From assembly GCF_022447245.1 (NCBI RefSeq), contig NZ_JAKVBC010000039.1:1-49799 (forward strand): 49,799 nucleotides of DNA, in the 5' to 3' direction. The stretch comes from Kordia sp. Lineage in GTDB: Bacteria > Bacteroidota > Bacteroidia > Flavobacteriales > Flavobacteriaceae. The position numbers and the translations under genes were made by a program. Below, in pieces: positions 20,079 through 28,789 of the stretch. The notes under the pieces were generated by a model that was not told where the DNA came from, made no database searches, and saw only the letters and a program-made list of their open reading frames with translations. Every line of letters starts with the position of its first letter. Within the stretch, counting starts at the first letter, position 1.

Positions 20079-20648
20079 ATGAAAGTTTTTAATTATTTTT
20101 TCGCCTGTATTGCTATCATAGTATGTGTATGGTCTTGTAAAAACAGAACGGCAACAGAACAACCAAAAGCCACTGAAACACCCATAAAAAAACTGCTTTC
20201 AGATGGAACTCCAATACGTATTCTAATTGATAAAAGCGATTATAAGCTGTCCATATTTGCAGCCGATACCTTAGTAAAAGAATATCATGTTGTTTTTGGT
20301 GGAAATCCGGTGGACGACAAAGAAAAGGAAGGAGATCAACGAACGCCTGAAGGAGTATTTGGCGTACGAGATAAATATCCTCATAAAAAATGGTCAAAAT
20401 TTATTTGGATCGACTATCCTAATGCCGAATCGTGGAAAAAGTTCAATCAGCGTAAAGCAGATGGTGTCATAAAAGAAGGAGAAACCATTGGTGGCGAAGT
20501 AGGAATTCACGGAGTACCAGATGGTATGGATGCTATGATTGATGAAAAACGAAATTGGACCTTAGGGTGCATTTCTATGAAAAACAAAGACGTCGATGAA
20601 ATTTATCCCTACATTACCAAAAACACAAAAATTACCATTCAAAAATAG
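20079..20648 (+). CDS. L,D-transpeptidase (YkuD domain) lipoprotein
   Basis: 189 residues. Signal peptide with lipobox VWSC (Cys20). The YkuD domain shows IHG (His144) and TLGCISM (Cys164), the catalytic HG and [ST]xGC motifs. These enzymes form 3-3 links in peptidoglycan or attach proteins to it. The usual residue after GC is Arg; here it is Ile-Ser, a variant seen in the ErfK-like Bacteroidetes group. Located in the periplasm, 16 bases after the preceding lipoprotein gene. Confidence 0.88.
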   Translation: MKVFNYFFACIAIIVCVWSCKNRTATEQPKATETPIKKLLSDGTPIRILIDKSDYKLSIFAADTLVKEYHVVFGGNPVDDKEKEGDQRTPEGVFGVRDKYPHKKWSKFIWIDYPNAESWKKFNQRKADGVIKEGETIGGEVGIHGVPDGMDAMIDEKRNWTLGCISMKNKDVDEIYPYITKNTKITIQK

Positions 20649-20649
20649 C

Positions 20650-21138
20650 ATGAATTCCATACTGCGAATATTAGCACTTGCCCTTTTATAAACGAGTTGT
20701 CAAAAAGAAATACTAAAAGGATTTCCTCCAGAAGCATTACAAGAAACAATGCGTTCTTCAACAAGAGAAATCATTACTTTTGAAAACATATTAGCAAAAT
20801 ACCAAGGAAAAACTATTTTTGTGGATATATGGGCTTCATGGTGTAGCGATTGTTTGATTGGAATTCCCGGAATCAAAGAAATTCAAAAAAATAATCCGCA
20901 ATTAACATACCTATTTATATCTTTAGACCGAAATGTACAAAGCTGGAAAGCAGGAATTGAAAAATATGGACTCAAAGGAGAATATTACTTTCTAAAGTCA
21001 GGAATGAAAGGTACATTTGGAAAAGCAATAGATGTCGATTGGATTCCCAGATACATGATCGTCAATCCCGATGGTAGTATCAAACTCTTTGAAGCCATAA
21101 AAACAAATGATGAAGCATTGCTAAATGCATTAAAATAA
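20650..21138 (+). pseudogene. TlpA-like thioredoxin with a stop codon in its signal peptide
   Basis: An ATG at 20650 starts a lipoprotein signal peptide (MNSILRILALALL) interrupted by TAA at 20689-20691; the frame continues TSCQKEILKGFPPEAL (lipobox TSC) into a full thioredoxin domain with WASWCSDC. From an internal ATG at 20749 a 129-residue thioredoxin (CSDC at 32-35) could still be made, but it would stay in the cytoplasm. The family is a periplasmic thiol-disulfide oxidoreductase. It lies just before tpiA, the place where Flavobacteria often carry such a gene. Confidence 0.8.
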
Positions 21139-21167
21139 CAATAAATAGGTTAATAAAAAACAATAAA

Positions 21168-21917
21168 ATGAGACGTAAAATAGTTGCAGGAAACTGGAAA
21201 ATGAACAATGATCTTTCAGAAACGGAAGCATTATTAAATGATTTAATTGCACAAGTACCGAATACGGATGTAAATGTCATGGTAGCACCAACTTATGTAA
21301 ATCTTTTTCAGGCGTTTAACGTATTAAAAGAACATAACATAGAAGTAATTGCTCAAAACATGCATCAAGAAGCTAAAGGAGCATATACTGGTGAAATTTC
21401 AGCAAACATGCTAAAAAGTGTTGGTATAAATACTGCAATTTTAGGACATAGCGAACGTAGAGCATACTTCGGAGAAACAGATGAATTACTAGCTAAAAAA
21501 GCAGATGCTGCTTTAGCAAATGACATACAAGTAGTATTCTGTTTTGGAGAAGAATTAGAAGATCGCAAAGCTGGAAATCATTTTTCAGTAGTAGAAAGCC
21601 AATTAAAAAATGCACTATTTCACTTAGATGCTTCTGCTTGGAAAAATATCATTCTTGCATACGAACCAGTTTGGGCTATTGGAACCGGAGAAACGGCTTC
21701 TCCAGAACAAGCGCAAGAAATGCACGCTTTTATTCGTAAAACCATCTCTGAAAAATTTGGAAGCGAAATAGCAGATGAACTTTCTATTTTATATGGAGGA
21801 AGTGTAAAACCTGCCAATGCCGCCGAAATCTTTGCCAAAGAAGATGTAGATGGAGGATTGATAGGTGGCGCTTCCTTAAAAGCAGCTGATTTTGTAGCAA
21901 TCATTAACGCATTCTAA
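21168..21917 (+). CDS. tpiA: Triosephosphate isomerase
   Basis: Interconverts dihydroxyacetone phosphate and glyceraldehyde 3-phosphate in glycolysis. 249 residues, with Lys11 in GNWKMN, His94 in ILGHSERR, Glu166 in AYEPVWAIGTG and the phosphate loop ILYGGSVKP. Two bases separate it from prmA, and the pair tpiA-prmA-clpS is an operon found across the Flavobacteriia. Confidence 0.97.
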   Translation: MRRKIVAGNWKMNNDLSETEALLNDLIAQVPNTDVNVMVAPTYVNLFQAFNVLKEHNIEVIAQNMHQEAKGAYTGEISANMLKSVGINTAILGHSERRAYFGETDELLAKKADAALANDIQVVFCFGEELEDRKAGNHFSVVESQLKNALFHLDASAWKNIILAYEPVWAIGTGETASPEQAQEMHAFIRKTISEKFGSEIADELSILYGGSVKPANAAEIFAKEDVDGGLIGGASLKAADFVAIINAF

Positions 21918-21919
21918 TC

Positions 21920-22756
21920 ATGTCTACAACATATATTGGATATACCTTCAAAGTATCACCAGTACAACCAGCTACTGAAATATTAATAGCTGAGTTAGGT
22001 TTTGCAGGATTTGAAAGCTTTGTGGAAAATGAAGAAGGTGTCAACGCCTACATTCAAAAAGACGATTGGCACGATGCTATTTTGGACGATATTCAAATAC
22101 TGAAAAATACAGAATTCAGTATCAGTTATCAACAAGAAGAAATTGCGCAAGTCAACTGGAATGAAGAATGGGAAAAGAATTTTGAACCTATTGAAGTAGA
22201 TGGAAAGTGTGTAGTTAGAGCGCCTTTTCATGAGCAACCATCCGTAGAATATGACATTGTAATTGAACCAAAAATGAGTTTTGGAACTGGTCATCATGAA
22301 ACTACACACATGATGTTACAACATATATTAAACACAGATGTTACCGGCAAAAAAGTATTAGATATGGGGTGCGGAACTGGTGTTTTAGCTATTCTGGCAG
22401 AAATGAAAGGAGCCCAACCACTTGATGCTATTGACATTGATAATTGGTGCTATTTAAATTCGCTAGAAAATGTAGAACGCAATAACTGTAAGCATATCGC
22501 TGTATATGAAGGAGATGTTTCTTTGTTAGAGGGAAAAAACTATGATATCATCATAGCTAACATCAACAGAAACATCTTATTAAACGATATTCATCAATAT
22601 GCTGCTTGTTTAAATGAGAATGGAATCCTCTTCTTAAGTGGCTTTTATAGTGAAGACATTCCTATGATTACAGATGAATGTGAAAAAAACAAGTTAAAAT
22701 TTGCAGACAAACTCGAAAAAAACAATTGGGTTTCATTAAAATTTGTAAATTCGTAG
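21920..22756 (+). CDS. prmA: Ribosomal protein L11 methyltransferase
   Basis: Trimethylates ribosomal protein L11. 278 residues: an N-terminal L11-binding domain, then the SAM domain with EPKMSFGTGHHETTHMM (about 114-130), VLDMGCGTGVLAI (about 143-155) and IIANINRNIL, the NxNR-like active-site loop. Start ATG lies two bases after tpiA. Confidence 0.95.
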   Translation: MSTTYIGYTFKVSPVQPATEILIAELGFAGFESFVENEEGVNAYIQKDDWHDAILDDIQILKNTEFSISYQQEEIAQVNWNEEWEKNFEPIEVDGKCVVRAPFHEQPSVEYDIVIEPKMSFGTGHHETTHMMLQHILNTDVTGKKVLDMGCGTGVLAILAEMKGAQPLDAIDIDNWCYLNSLENVERNNCKHIAVYEGDVSLLEGKNYDIIIANINRNILLNDIHQYAACLNENGILFLSGFYSEDIPMITDECEKNKLKFADKLEKNNWVSLKFVNS

Positions 22757-22769
22757 TAAAATATTGAAT

Positions 22770-23045
22770 ATGAGTATACAAGAACAAATTAAAGAAGACT
22801 TACTGACCTTAGAAGATATACAAAAGAACAATGAAATTGTGTTGTATAACGATGATGTAAACACTTTTGATCATGTTATTCAAACACTCATATATGCATG
22901 TGATCATACTGCTGAGCAAGCAGAACAGTGTTCCATAATTGTTCATTACAAAGGAAAATGCACGGTAAAGACAGGAGAGTATAAAGACTTAAAACCTAGA
23001 TGCAGTAAACTGTTAGAAGCAGGACTTTCTGCAGAAATAATCTAG
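22770..23045 (+). CDS. clpS: ClpS, adaptor for the ClpAP protease
   Basis: 91 residues from the ATG at 22770. Contains the ClpS core VLYNDDVNTFDHVIQTL with the N-degron pocket residues (Asn-Asp-Asp), and a C-terminus ending AGLSAEII. ClpS hands N-end-rule substrates to ClpA or ClpC. It is the last gene of the tpiA-prmA-clpS unit, followed by a strong terminator. Confidence 0.94.
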   Translation: MSIQEQIKEDLLTLEDIQKNNEIVLYNDDVNTFDHVIQTLIYACDHTAEQAEQCSIIVHYKGKCTVKTGEYKDLKPRCSKLLEAGLSAEII

Positions 23046-23078
23046 CTAACATAAAGAATTTTAGTACATTATAAATCA

Positions 23079-23110
23079 ATAGGCGCTTTTAGTAAAGCGC
23101 CTATTTTTTT
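23079..23110 (+). terminator. Intrinsic terminator after clpS
   Basis: Stem ATAGGCGCTTT / AAAGCGCCTAT with a four-base loop, followed by seven T. Confidence 0.93.
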
Positions 23111-23268
23111 GATGAATATCTAACAAAACACATTAAATCTGTTAATTTTTTAGAAAAATGTAATCTTTTTAACACTTTATTAGGAATTATTTAACTGAAT
23201 TTATAATTTTATTGTGTGTTAAAAATCGCTCCAAACAATTATTAACATTAACCGAAAAAACTTCTAAA

Positions 23269-24105
23269 ATGAAAAAAATTAAAAACTTAGCAATGCTAAT
23301 TGCATTGGCTATGGGGCTATCTTTAACATCTTGTAGCAAAGAAAATGACACAGTAAGCAATGATCAAGATTCTGCAATCGGAATTTCTCAAGAAGTGCTG
23401 CAAAAAGCGCAAGATCTTCACTTCAATACCTTTGACATGCAAGAAGTCTCAATGGAAAAGCCAGGAGGTAAAATTGAGCAAGGATTTATGCTTGAAGGTG
23501 ATATCTTTATGACTCGCGACCAATTAATGAATATGGTGCTTGGCGGAGATATTACAAGCAAACAATATCGTACAAACAATCTTGTAAATGACGGTGTAAT
23601 TACAATCATTGGGTATACAGGAAATAATTCTAATGGAATTACACAAAAAATGCGTACAGGTCTTCAGTGGGCTGTAAATAACTATAATAGATTAAACTTA
23701 GATATTAGTTTCCAATTAACTTTTGGTACTGATTACCAAAACAAAGATATGGTAGTGTATCAAGTAGCTGGTGGAGCTGGTGGATCTGCAGGTTTCCCTT
23801 CAGGAGGAAATCCAAACAAATGGGTTCGTATTAATTCAGGGTTAGCTCCTTACAGCAACAATGTACATGAGCACGTAATCGGACACGAAATTGGACACTC
23901 TATCGGATTCCGTCACTCAGATTATTTCAGCAGACAAAGTTGTGGACAAAATACAAACGAAGGAAGTGCAGGAGTTGGAGCAATTCACATCCCAGGAACA
24001 CCTACAGGATGGGATCCAACATCATTAATGAATGCTTGCTTTAGCTCTAGCGAAGATGGAGAATTCAACAATAATGATATTACAGCATTAAGATTCCTTT
24101 ACTAA
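23269..24105 (+). CDS. M57 (HEIGH) metalloprotease lipoprotein
   Basis: 278 residues from the ATG at 23269 (MKKIKNLAML). Signal peptide with lipobox LTSC (Cys22). The zinc site is HEIGHSIGFRH (His206, Glu207, His210, His216), and SLMNACF (Met254) fits the Met-turn of metzincins. This matches the dual-action HEIGH peptidase family M57. It is anchored to the outer membrane or secreted. A pro-region of about 100 residues precedes the catalytic domain. Monocistronic, ends at a terminator. Confidence 0.9.
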   Translation: MKKIKNLAMLIALAMGLSLTSCSKENDTVSNDQDSAIGISQEVLQKAQDLHFNTFDMQEVSMEKPGGKIEQGFMLEGDIFMTRDQLMNMVLGGDITSKQYRTNNLVNDGVITIIGYTGNNSNGITQKMRTGLQWAVNNYNRLNLDISFQLTFGTDYQNKDMVVYQVAGGAGGSAGFPSGGNPNKWVRINSGLAPYSNNVHEHVIGHEIGHSIGFRHSDYFSRQSCGQNTNEGSAGVGAIHIPGTPTGWDPTSLMNACFSSSEDGEFNNNDITALRFLY

Positions 24106-24174
24106 AAACCTATTTATTACAAGCGTAATAATTAATACTTTAAAATAAAAAATCGAGAGTGATTTTTAACACAG

Positions 24175-24200
24175 AAAAGGCGCATGACCAAGCGCCTTTT
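24175..24200 (+). terminator. Intrinsic terminator after the M57 protease gene
   Basis: Stem AAAAGGCGC (24175-24183) / GCGCCTTTT (24192-24200), loop ATGACCAA. Confidence 0.85.
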
Positions 24201-24289
24201 CGTTATTTATAGCCGTATGTTTTATGAATGTATAAACGAAATCAATCAATAAAAAGAAGTGTATACATAAATAAAATACATTTGTGTAA

Positions 24290-25111
24290 ATGATGTACTT
24301 ACTCCAAAATAAAAAAGATAAAAAAATAATAAAAGTACAAATTATCGCAAGTGAATCATTTTCATCTCTCTTTAAAAATCCAAACTTTTACGGTGTATTC
24401 TTCTTCCATAATGGCGAATGTATCTTAACTTTTGAAGGGAAAGAAAAAACGATTTCTAATCAAAATGTGCTGTTTTATTATCCGTATCAACAACTGCATA
24501 TAACAGGAAGTTTTGAAGGTGTATGTATTCAATTTCATCCCGATTTTTTCTGTATTGACATTCATGCAAAAGACATAGGCTGCCAAGGATTATTATTTAA
24601 TAACTTTATGAATGACCAAATATTAGCGTGTTCAAAAGAGGAATATGCTGATGTATTAGACTATTATTCAAAAAGAATTGTCTCAAAAAGAAATTGGACA
24701 ATTAGATATGATATCTAGTCAATTAAAAATGCTGCTCATACAAGCAGTTCGTTATAAAAAAAAGAAACAAGAAATTGCATCTGCTCGAAAAGAAAACCTT
24801 CACTATCAAATAGAAAAGTTGATAGATGCGCATTTTAAAAATAATCATCTGTAGCTTTTTATGCAAATAAAGTTGAAGTGTCGGTATCTACTTTTAGCAG
24901 ACTTTATAAAAAATATTTTCAAAATAGTTTCATCACACTTCTCAATCTAAAACGCATTGCAAGCGCAAAAAATAAATTGTTTTTGACAAATACACCAATC
25001 AAAGATATTGCTTATAAAGTGGGTTACAAGGATCCATCATACTTTAGTAGAATTTTTAAAAAAACACACCAAAATTTCGCCAAAAGAGTTCTGAAAACAA
25101 CTGAAAACTAA
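24290..25111 (+). pseudogene. Heavily decayed cupin-AraC transcription regulator
   Basis: Three frames together spell an AraC regulator: an N-terminal cupin-like part (24290-24718), a middle helix region (ELSQKEIGQLDMISSQLKM), then the DNA-binding domain (VAFYANKVEVSVSTFSRLYKKYFQ, then DIAYKVGYKDPSYFSRIFKK). Frame changes lie near 24675 (in an AAAAA tract), near 24850 (stop then shift) and near 25065 (in an A tract), and the last helix reads TKISPKEF followed by TGA. With at least three indels it is not functional. An intact AraC gene lies nearby at 25891-26769 on the other strand. Confidence 0.82.
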
Positions 25112-25173
25112 CAGATTGATTTAATTGTCCATCTGTTGGTTCAATCGTCCTTAAATATAGTATTGTAACATGT

Positions 25174-25181
25174 TAGTTTTG
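25174..25181 (+). promoter_or_regulatory. Candidate -7 element for the small gene at 25204
   Basis: TAGTTTTG matches TAnnTTTG, 22 bases before the ATG. It suggests a leader of about 15 bases. Confidence 0.4.
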
Positions 25182-25203
25182 TTTAAAACTAAAAATTTAC
25201 ACA

Positions 25204-25440
25204 ATGGGACAAAATGGCATATGGTTGCTTACTATGCAAACCTCAACACCACAAGAAGGATATGAACTTGCCATAAAATTATCCAGAATGGGCGTAAAAT
25301 CCACACAGCCAGATGTAGAAGTATTAAAAAAAATACATCCAGAATATGCGAACAATCCAACAGATCTTACAAGAGCTTCACATGTAATTGCTGTTAATTT
25401 TCAAACAATTGCTGTAGCAAATGATTATTGGAAATCATAA
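25204..25440 (+). CDS. Small protein of unknown function
   Basis: 78 residues, soluble, without signal peptide or membrane helix; begins MGQNGIWLLTMQTSTPQEGY and ends VANDYWKS. It has a promoter-like element directly upstream and its codon use is like its neighbours, so it is likely a real gene. No family recognised. It lies between a dead AraC gene and a Cys-rich peptide gene on the other strand. Confidence 0.6.
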   Translation: MGQNGIWLLTMQTSTPQEGYELAIKLSRMGVKSTQPDVEVLKKIHPEYANNPTDLTRASHVIAVNFQTIAVANDYWKS

Positions 25441-25459
25441 CTTTTGAATAGATATTGAA

Positions 25460-25525
25460 AAATTCACTTCATACCTAAATTCATAGACATATATACATGC
25501 CGCAAATCTACAATGAAGTGAATTT
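25460..25525 (-). terminator. Long inverted repeat between convergent small genes
   Basis: Arms AAATTCACTTCAT (25460-25472) and ATGAAGTGAATTT (25513-25525) are perfect over 13 bp with a 40-base spacer. On the minus strand the second arm runs into TTTTTC, so it may end transcription of the Cys-rich peptide gene; the long spacer makes it an unusual terminator and it could instead be a protein-binding dyad. Confidence 0.5.
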
Positions 25526-25562
25526 ATTAGATTTTTGGAAATAAGATAAGCTTACATACTTC

Positions 25563-25774
25563 TTAAAGATCGATGTAGCATATACAAATTTGCCATCCAT
25601 TGAACGATTCAGGATCATAGGAAACTCCTTGTGAACCATTGCAACAACCAGTTCCTCCTTGACAAGGACATTCACAGGTCTCTGCCGGGACTGCTCCACC
25701 GATTTTAGACTGTTCTAACTTGGAAATTGATTCTTTGCTGAGTTTTAGTTTTTTGAATTTACTTTTTTTTTCAT
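25563..25774 (-). pseudogene. Cys-rich peptide precursor with GG leader; ATG out of frame at an A9 tract
   Basis: The minus strand carries ATG at 25774 followed by nine A. In the ATG frame a stop comes after nine codons. In the frame reached by adding one A, the sequence reads KSKFKKLKLSKESISKLEQ then SKIGG, the class I lanthipeptide-type leader with a double-glycine cleavage site, followed by a 43-residue core starting AVPAETCECPCQGGTGCC and ending WQICICYIDL, with seven Cys, then TAA at 25563. Upstream of the tract this frame has no start codon before TAA. With one more A the product would be 70 residues. It could be dead, phase-variable, or rescued by slippage on the A tract. Confidence 0.75.
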
Positions 25775-25890
25775 AATGTGCAGAATATTAGGTTTATCGC
25801 ATTAAATATAATGTTTGTAAAACCGTATCTAATCTTACATTTTGTAGTATTTATGAAGGAAAAATCAATAAAATGTATGTTGGACATACG

Positions 25891-26769
25891 TTAAATGACT
25901 TCATTTCTATAGCTAGTAGGAGCATGTCCTACATGTCTTTTAAAATATTTGACAAAATAAGAAGGATCGTCAAAACCTACTTTAAAAGCTATTTCACCTA
26001 TTTGTAAAGAAGTGAATTTCAGCAAACGTTTTGCTTGTAAAATAATGCGATTTGCAATAATTTCAGAAGCAGATTTTTTGGCAATTTCTTTGGTAATGGT
26101 ATTCAATGTTTTAGAAGAAATATATAAGAGTTGGGCATAATCAGCTACCGATAATCCTTTTGCATAATTATCTTCCACAAGTTCTTTATACTTAGCGAAT
26201 TGTAATTCGTAATGATTCTTAAATGTCAATTGTCGATGCTGTTCTTTTTGATGTACACGCTCCAAATTAATCAACAAAGCTTTTAACGAAAATCGAATAC
26301 TATCTTCATAACCAAATTGTGTTCGGTTTGAAAGTTCTCGTGAAATCAGTTTGGTATGTAAATGTGCCGTTTCAGCAGTATCATCATCAATAATATATTG
26401 CGGATTTTCTTGAGAATTGAAAATGTGATACTTTAAAAAAATATCTACATCATTATGCATAAAAAAGCTTTCATTAAAATGAATTAACAAACCTTGTATA
26501 TCCAAGTTATCATCAAAAGCATGCACACGATCCTTTGCTATAAAAAAAATCATGTTTTTTCGGATTTCATAAGATTCAAAATCGACAACATGGCTACCTC
26601 CATCTTCAAAAAACCAAATAACTTGATAATAACTGTGTGAATGTGGAATTGCAGCTTTTTCAACACTTCGCTTTCGATATGCATTCAAATCATACATTTC
26701 AAATTGAAGCATCTCTGGATGTGCTTTATGCAGATGATACTGTGCGATATGTTTGGTAGAATCTTTCAA
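25891..26769 (-). CDS. AraC-family transcriptional regulator
   Basis: 292 residues. The N-terminal half is a cupin-type sensing domain (IPHSHSYYQVIWFFEDGGSHVVDF); the C-terminal hundred residues hold two helix-turn-helix units (LSVADYAQLLYISSKTLNTI and LQIGEIAFKVGFDDPSYFVKYFKRHVG). It probably responds to a small molecule and controls the SDR and oxidase genes just upstream on the same strand; the gap to the oxidase gene is 34 bases. Confidence 0.92.
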   Translation of the reverse strand: MKDSTKHIAQYHLHKAHPEMLQFEMYDLNAYRKRSVEKAAIPHSHSYYQVIWFFEDGGSHVVDFESYEIRKNMIFFIAKDRVHAFDDNLDIQGLLIHFNESFFMHNDVDIFLKYHIFNSQENPQYIIDDDTAETAHLHTKLISRELSNRTQFGYEDSIRFSLKALLINLERVHQKEQHRQLTFKNHYELQFAKYKELVEDNYAKGLSVADYAQLLYISSKTLNTITKEIAKKSASEIIANRIILQAKRLLKFTSLQIGEIAFKVGFDDPSYFVKYFKRHVGHAPTSYRNEVI

Positions 26770-26803
26770 AAGTCAATTTAAAAATACAATAAGTTTCCAA
26801 GAA

Positions 26804-27853
26804 TCAGGCTATGGATATAATTTTCTCTGCAGCATTCAAACCACTTAGCACAGCGCCATCCATATAACCACCATGAATAGCAGCGGTTTCAGCTCCTGAA
26901 AATAGTAGCTTTCCGTCGAAATACATTTCCTGAAACTTCGGATTACCATAGCGTGGACTCATATAAATAGATTTAATGTCATTAGAAGCCGTAAAATGAT
27001 ACTGTGACCAATCTTTCTCTTGGTAAGTCACATAGTCTAAAACTTCCTTTCCTAAATATTTTTGTATATAGTCTAAGATTTTAGTCTTCCGTTCTTCTTT
27101 AGAAACATCACGCAATGCTTCATTTACAAAACCCATCAGGCTAAAATTGTTGTTATTTACGCAGCAATGATCGTAAAGCTCCGTTACACAACCAATCTGT
27201 CCAATAATAGTTCCCGAAAAGCCTTTAGCCTTCCAAAAAGGTTCTTTAAAAGTCAAACCTACTTTCATAGCATTGCTCATCCACGTATGTGTATTTTTCA
27301 TGTCTTGCACTAAATCTGCTGGCAATTCAGGAGAAAACTTGATGTTGGAGGCAATTCTTGGGGGAATGGTAATAATAACTTTGTTTGCAATGTAATTACT
27401 TGTATTTGTGGTGATAACGAATTTGTTTTCTAATTCTACAACCTTTGAAACAATAGTGTTGGTATGAATTTTATCTCTATAAAATGACGCTAACTTTTCA
27501 ATCAACGCAATAGATCCACCAGCAATTCGAAACGCTGATGGATAACTTGGATCGTTTTCAAAATAATGGGCAGGAGCCATGGAATTGTAGACCAACACAC
27601 TTTTTCCATGACTAAATTGATGAAACTTCTTTATAGCGACTTCATCAATAAGTGCAGACAAATGTTCATGATGGTTTTGGAACCAAGTAGCACCAAAATC
27701 TATATGTTGCTCAGTCATAATACGACCGCCAATACGATCTCTAGCTTCTAAAACCAACAGATCAGTTTCACCTTTTTGGTATAATTTAAAAGCAGTCGTT
27801 AAGCCAGACAAGCCTGCGCCAATAATTATGTATTTAACTTTCTTTTGTGTCAC
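26804..27853 (-). CDS. FAD-dependent amine oxidase family protein
   Basis: 349 residues, somewhat shorter than most flavin monoamine oxidases. N-terminal dinucleotide fold IIIGAGLSGLTTAFKL, then EARDRIGGRI, and a C-terminal FAD motif FSGAETAAIHGGYMDGAVLSG. The GATWF stretch fits the active-site entry of the family. No signal peptide. Substrate unknown. It follows the SDR gene by 11 bases and precedes the AraC gene, suggesting a small oxidoreductase operon. Confidence 0.88.
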   Translation of the reverse strand: MTQKKVKYIIIGAGLSGLTTAFKLYQKGETDLLVLEARDRIGGRIMTEQHIDFGATWFQNHHEHLSALIDEVAIKKFHQFSHGKSVLVYNSMAPAHYFENDPSYPSAFRIAGGSIALIEKLASFYRDKIHTNTIVSKVVELENKFVITTNTSNYIANKVIITIPPRIASNIKFSPELPADLVQDMKNTHTWMSNAMKVGLTFKEPFWKAKGFSGTIIGQIGCVTELYDHCCVNNNNFSLMGFVNEALRDVSKEERKTKILDYIQKYLGKEVLDYVTYQEKDWSQYHFTASNDIKSIYMSPRYGNPKFQEMYFDGKLLFSGAETAAIHGGYMDGAVLSGLNAAEKIISIA

Positions 27854-27864
27854 AATCGCTTCTT

Positions 27865-28614
27865 TTAATTTCTTCCTGACATTACGCCTCCATCAGTATC
27901 CCAAATAGCGCCAGTTACCCATGATGCTTTATCTGAAAGCAAATATGAAATGGTGTCTGCTACATCTTGTGCTTTTCCATTGCGTCCAATTGGATGGAAT
28001 CCATGGAAACTTTGTAAGGCATCATGCGCTTCTTGTTTTCCTCCAAAAACACTTTCATACACAGGAGTTTCAACAACCGCAGGAGAAACAGCATTTACAC
28101 GAATCTTATGATCTGCCAATTCCATAGCCAAATGTTGTGTCAATGAATGCAATCCAGCTTTCTGCATAGAATACGCTGAAGAAGGTGTTGCTTTTATGGC
28201 TTGTTTTGCCCACATAGAACCCACATTTACAATAGCGCCACCATTGGTTAAGCTCATCTTTTTAGCTGCTGCTTGCGTAATAAAGAAAAAACCTCTATTT
28301 AAATCTTGATACGAATCGTAATCCGCTATAGTATGATCTAAAAAAGCTTTCGGCCCAAAAATTCCAGAAGCGTTTACGAGATAATCTAAATTATCTAATC
28401 CATTGATCTTTTCGTTCAAAGTATCAACCTCTGCCGCATTGGTAATATCTACTTGATGTGTATGTAAATTTTTGCCAGCTACATTTTTAAACGCTTCCAG
28501 TTTTGTAGTATTTGTGCCGACTACGTGTACCTCAACACCTTCGTTTAATAAATTTTGTGCAGTGGCTCTTCCAATTCCACTACTTCCGCCTATAATTAAT
28601 GCTCTTTTACTCAT
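27865..28614 (-). CDS. Short-chain dehydrogenase/reductase
   Basis: 249 residues from the ATG at 28614 ([10 protein letters not shown]), which places the cofactor loop GGSSGIGR correctly; a longer frame upstream lacks sense. Active-site residues appear as NVGSMW (Ser) and YSMQK (Tyr-x-x-x-Lys). The C-terminus is [13 protein letters not shown](P)-dependent oxidoreductase of unknown substrate, first gene of the run SDR, amine oxidase, AraC. Confidence 0.92.
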   Translation of the reverse strand: MSKRALIIGGSSGIGRATAQNLLNEGVEVHVVGTNTTKLEAFKNVAGKNLHTHQVDITNAAEVDTLNEKINGLDNLDYLVNASGIFGPKAFLDHTIADYDSYQDLNRGFFFITQAAAKKMSLTNGGAIVNVGSMWAKQAIKATPSSAYSMQKAGLHSLTQHLAMELADHKIRVNAVSPAVVETPVYESVFGGKQEAHDALQSFHGFHPIGRNGKAQDVADTISYLLSDKASWVTGAIWDTDGGVMSGRN

Positions 28615-28731
28615 GTTGTATATTTTTTTATGATTTATATTTTTTACAAGACAAAAGTAATTTGCTATCAAAAGAAGAAATAGTGCATATTAGACAATGA
28701 ATGGTAATTTTGGGAAAATGATTTTCTAAAA

Positions 28732-28766
28732 AGAAAAATCCTTCTCAAAAATAGGAGAAGGATTCT
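28732..28766 (-). terminator. Terminator after the persulfide dioxygenase gene
   Basis: Stem AATCCTTCTC / GAGAAGGATT with an 8-base loop; on the minus strand it is followed by TTTCTTTTT. Confidence 0.85.
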
Positions 28767-28789
28767 ATAATATTTGTATTTTATGTTCT

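Noticed and set aside
25508-25699. 63-codon minus-strand frame starting MEQSRQRP
   Set aside because: It is an overlapping frame of the Cys-rich peptide gene; the peptide frame has a recognisable leader and core.
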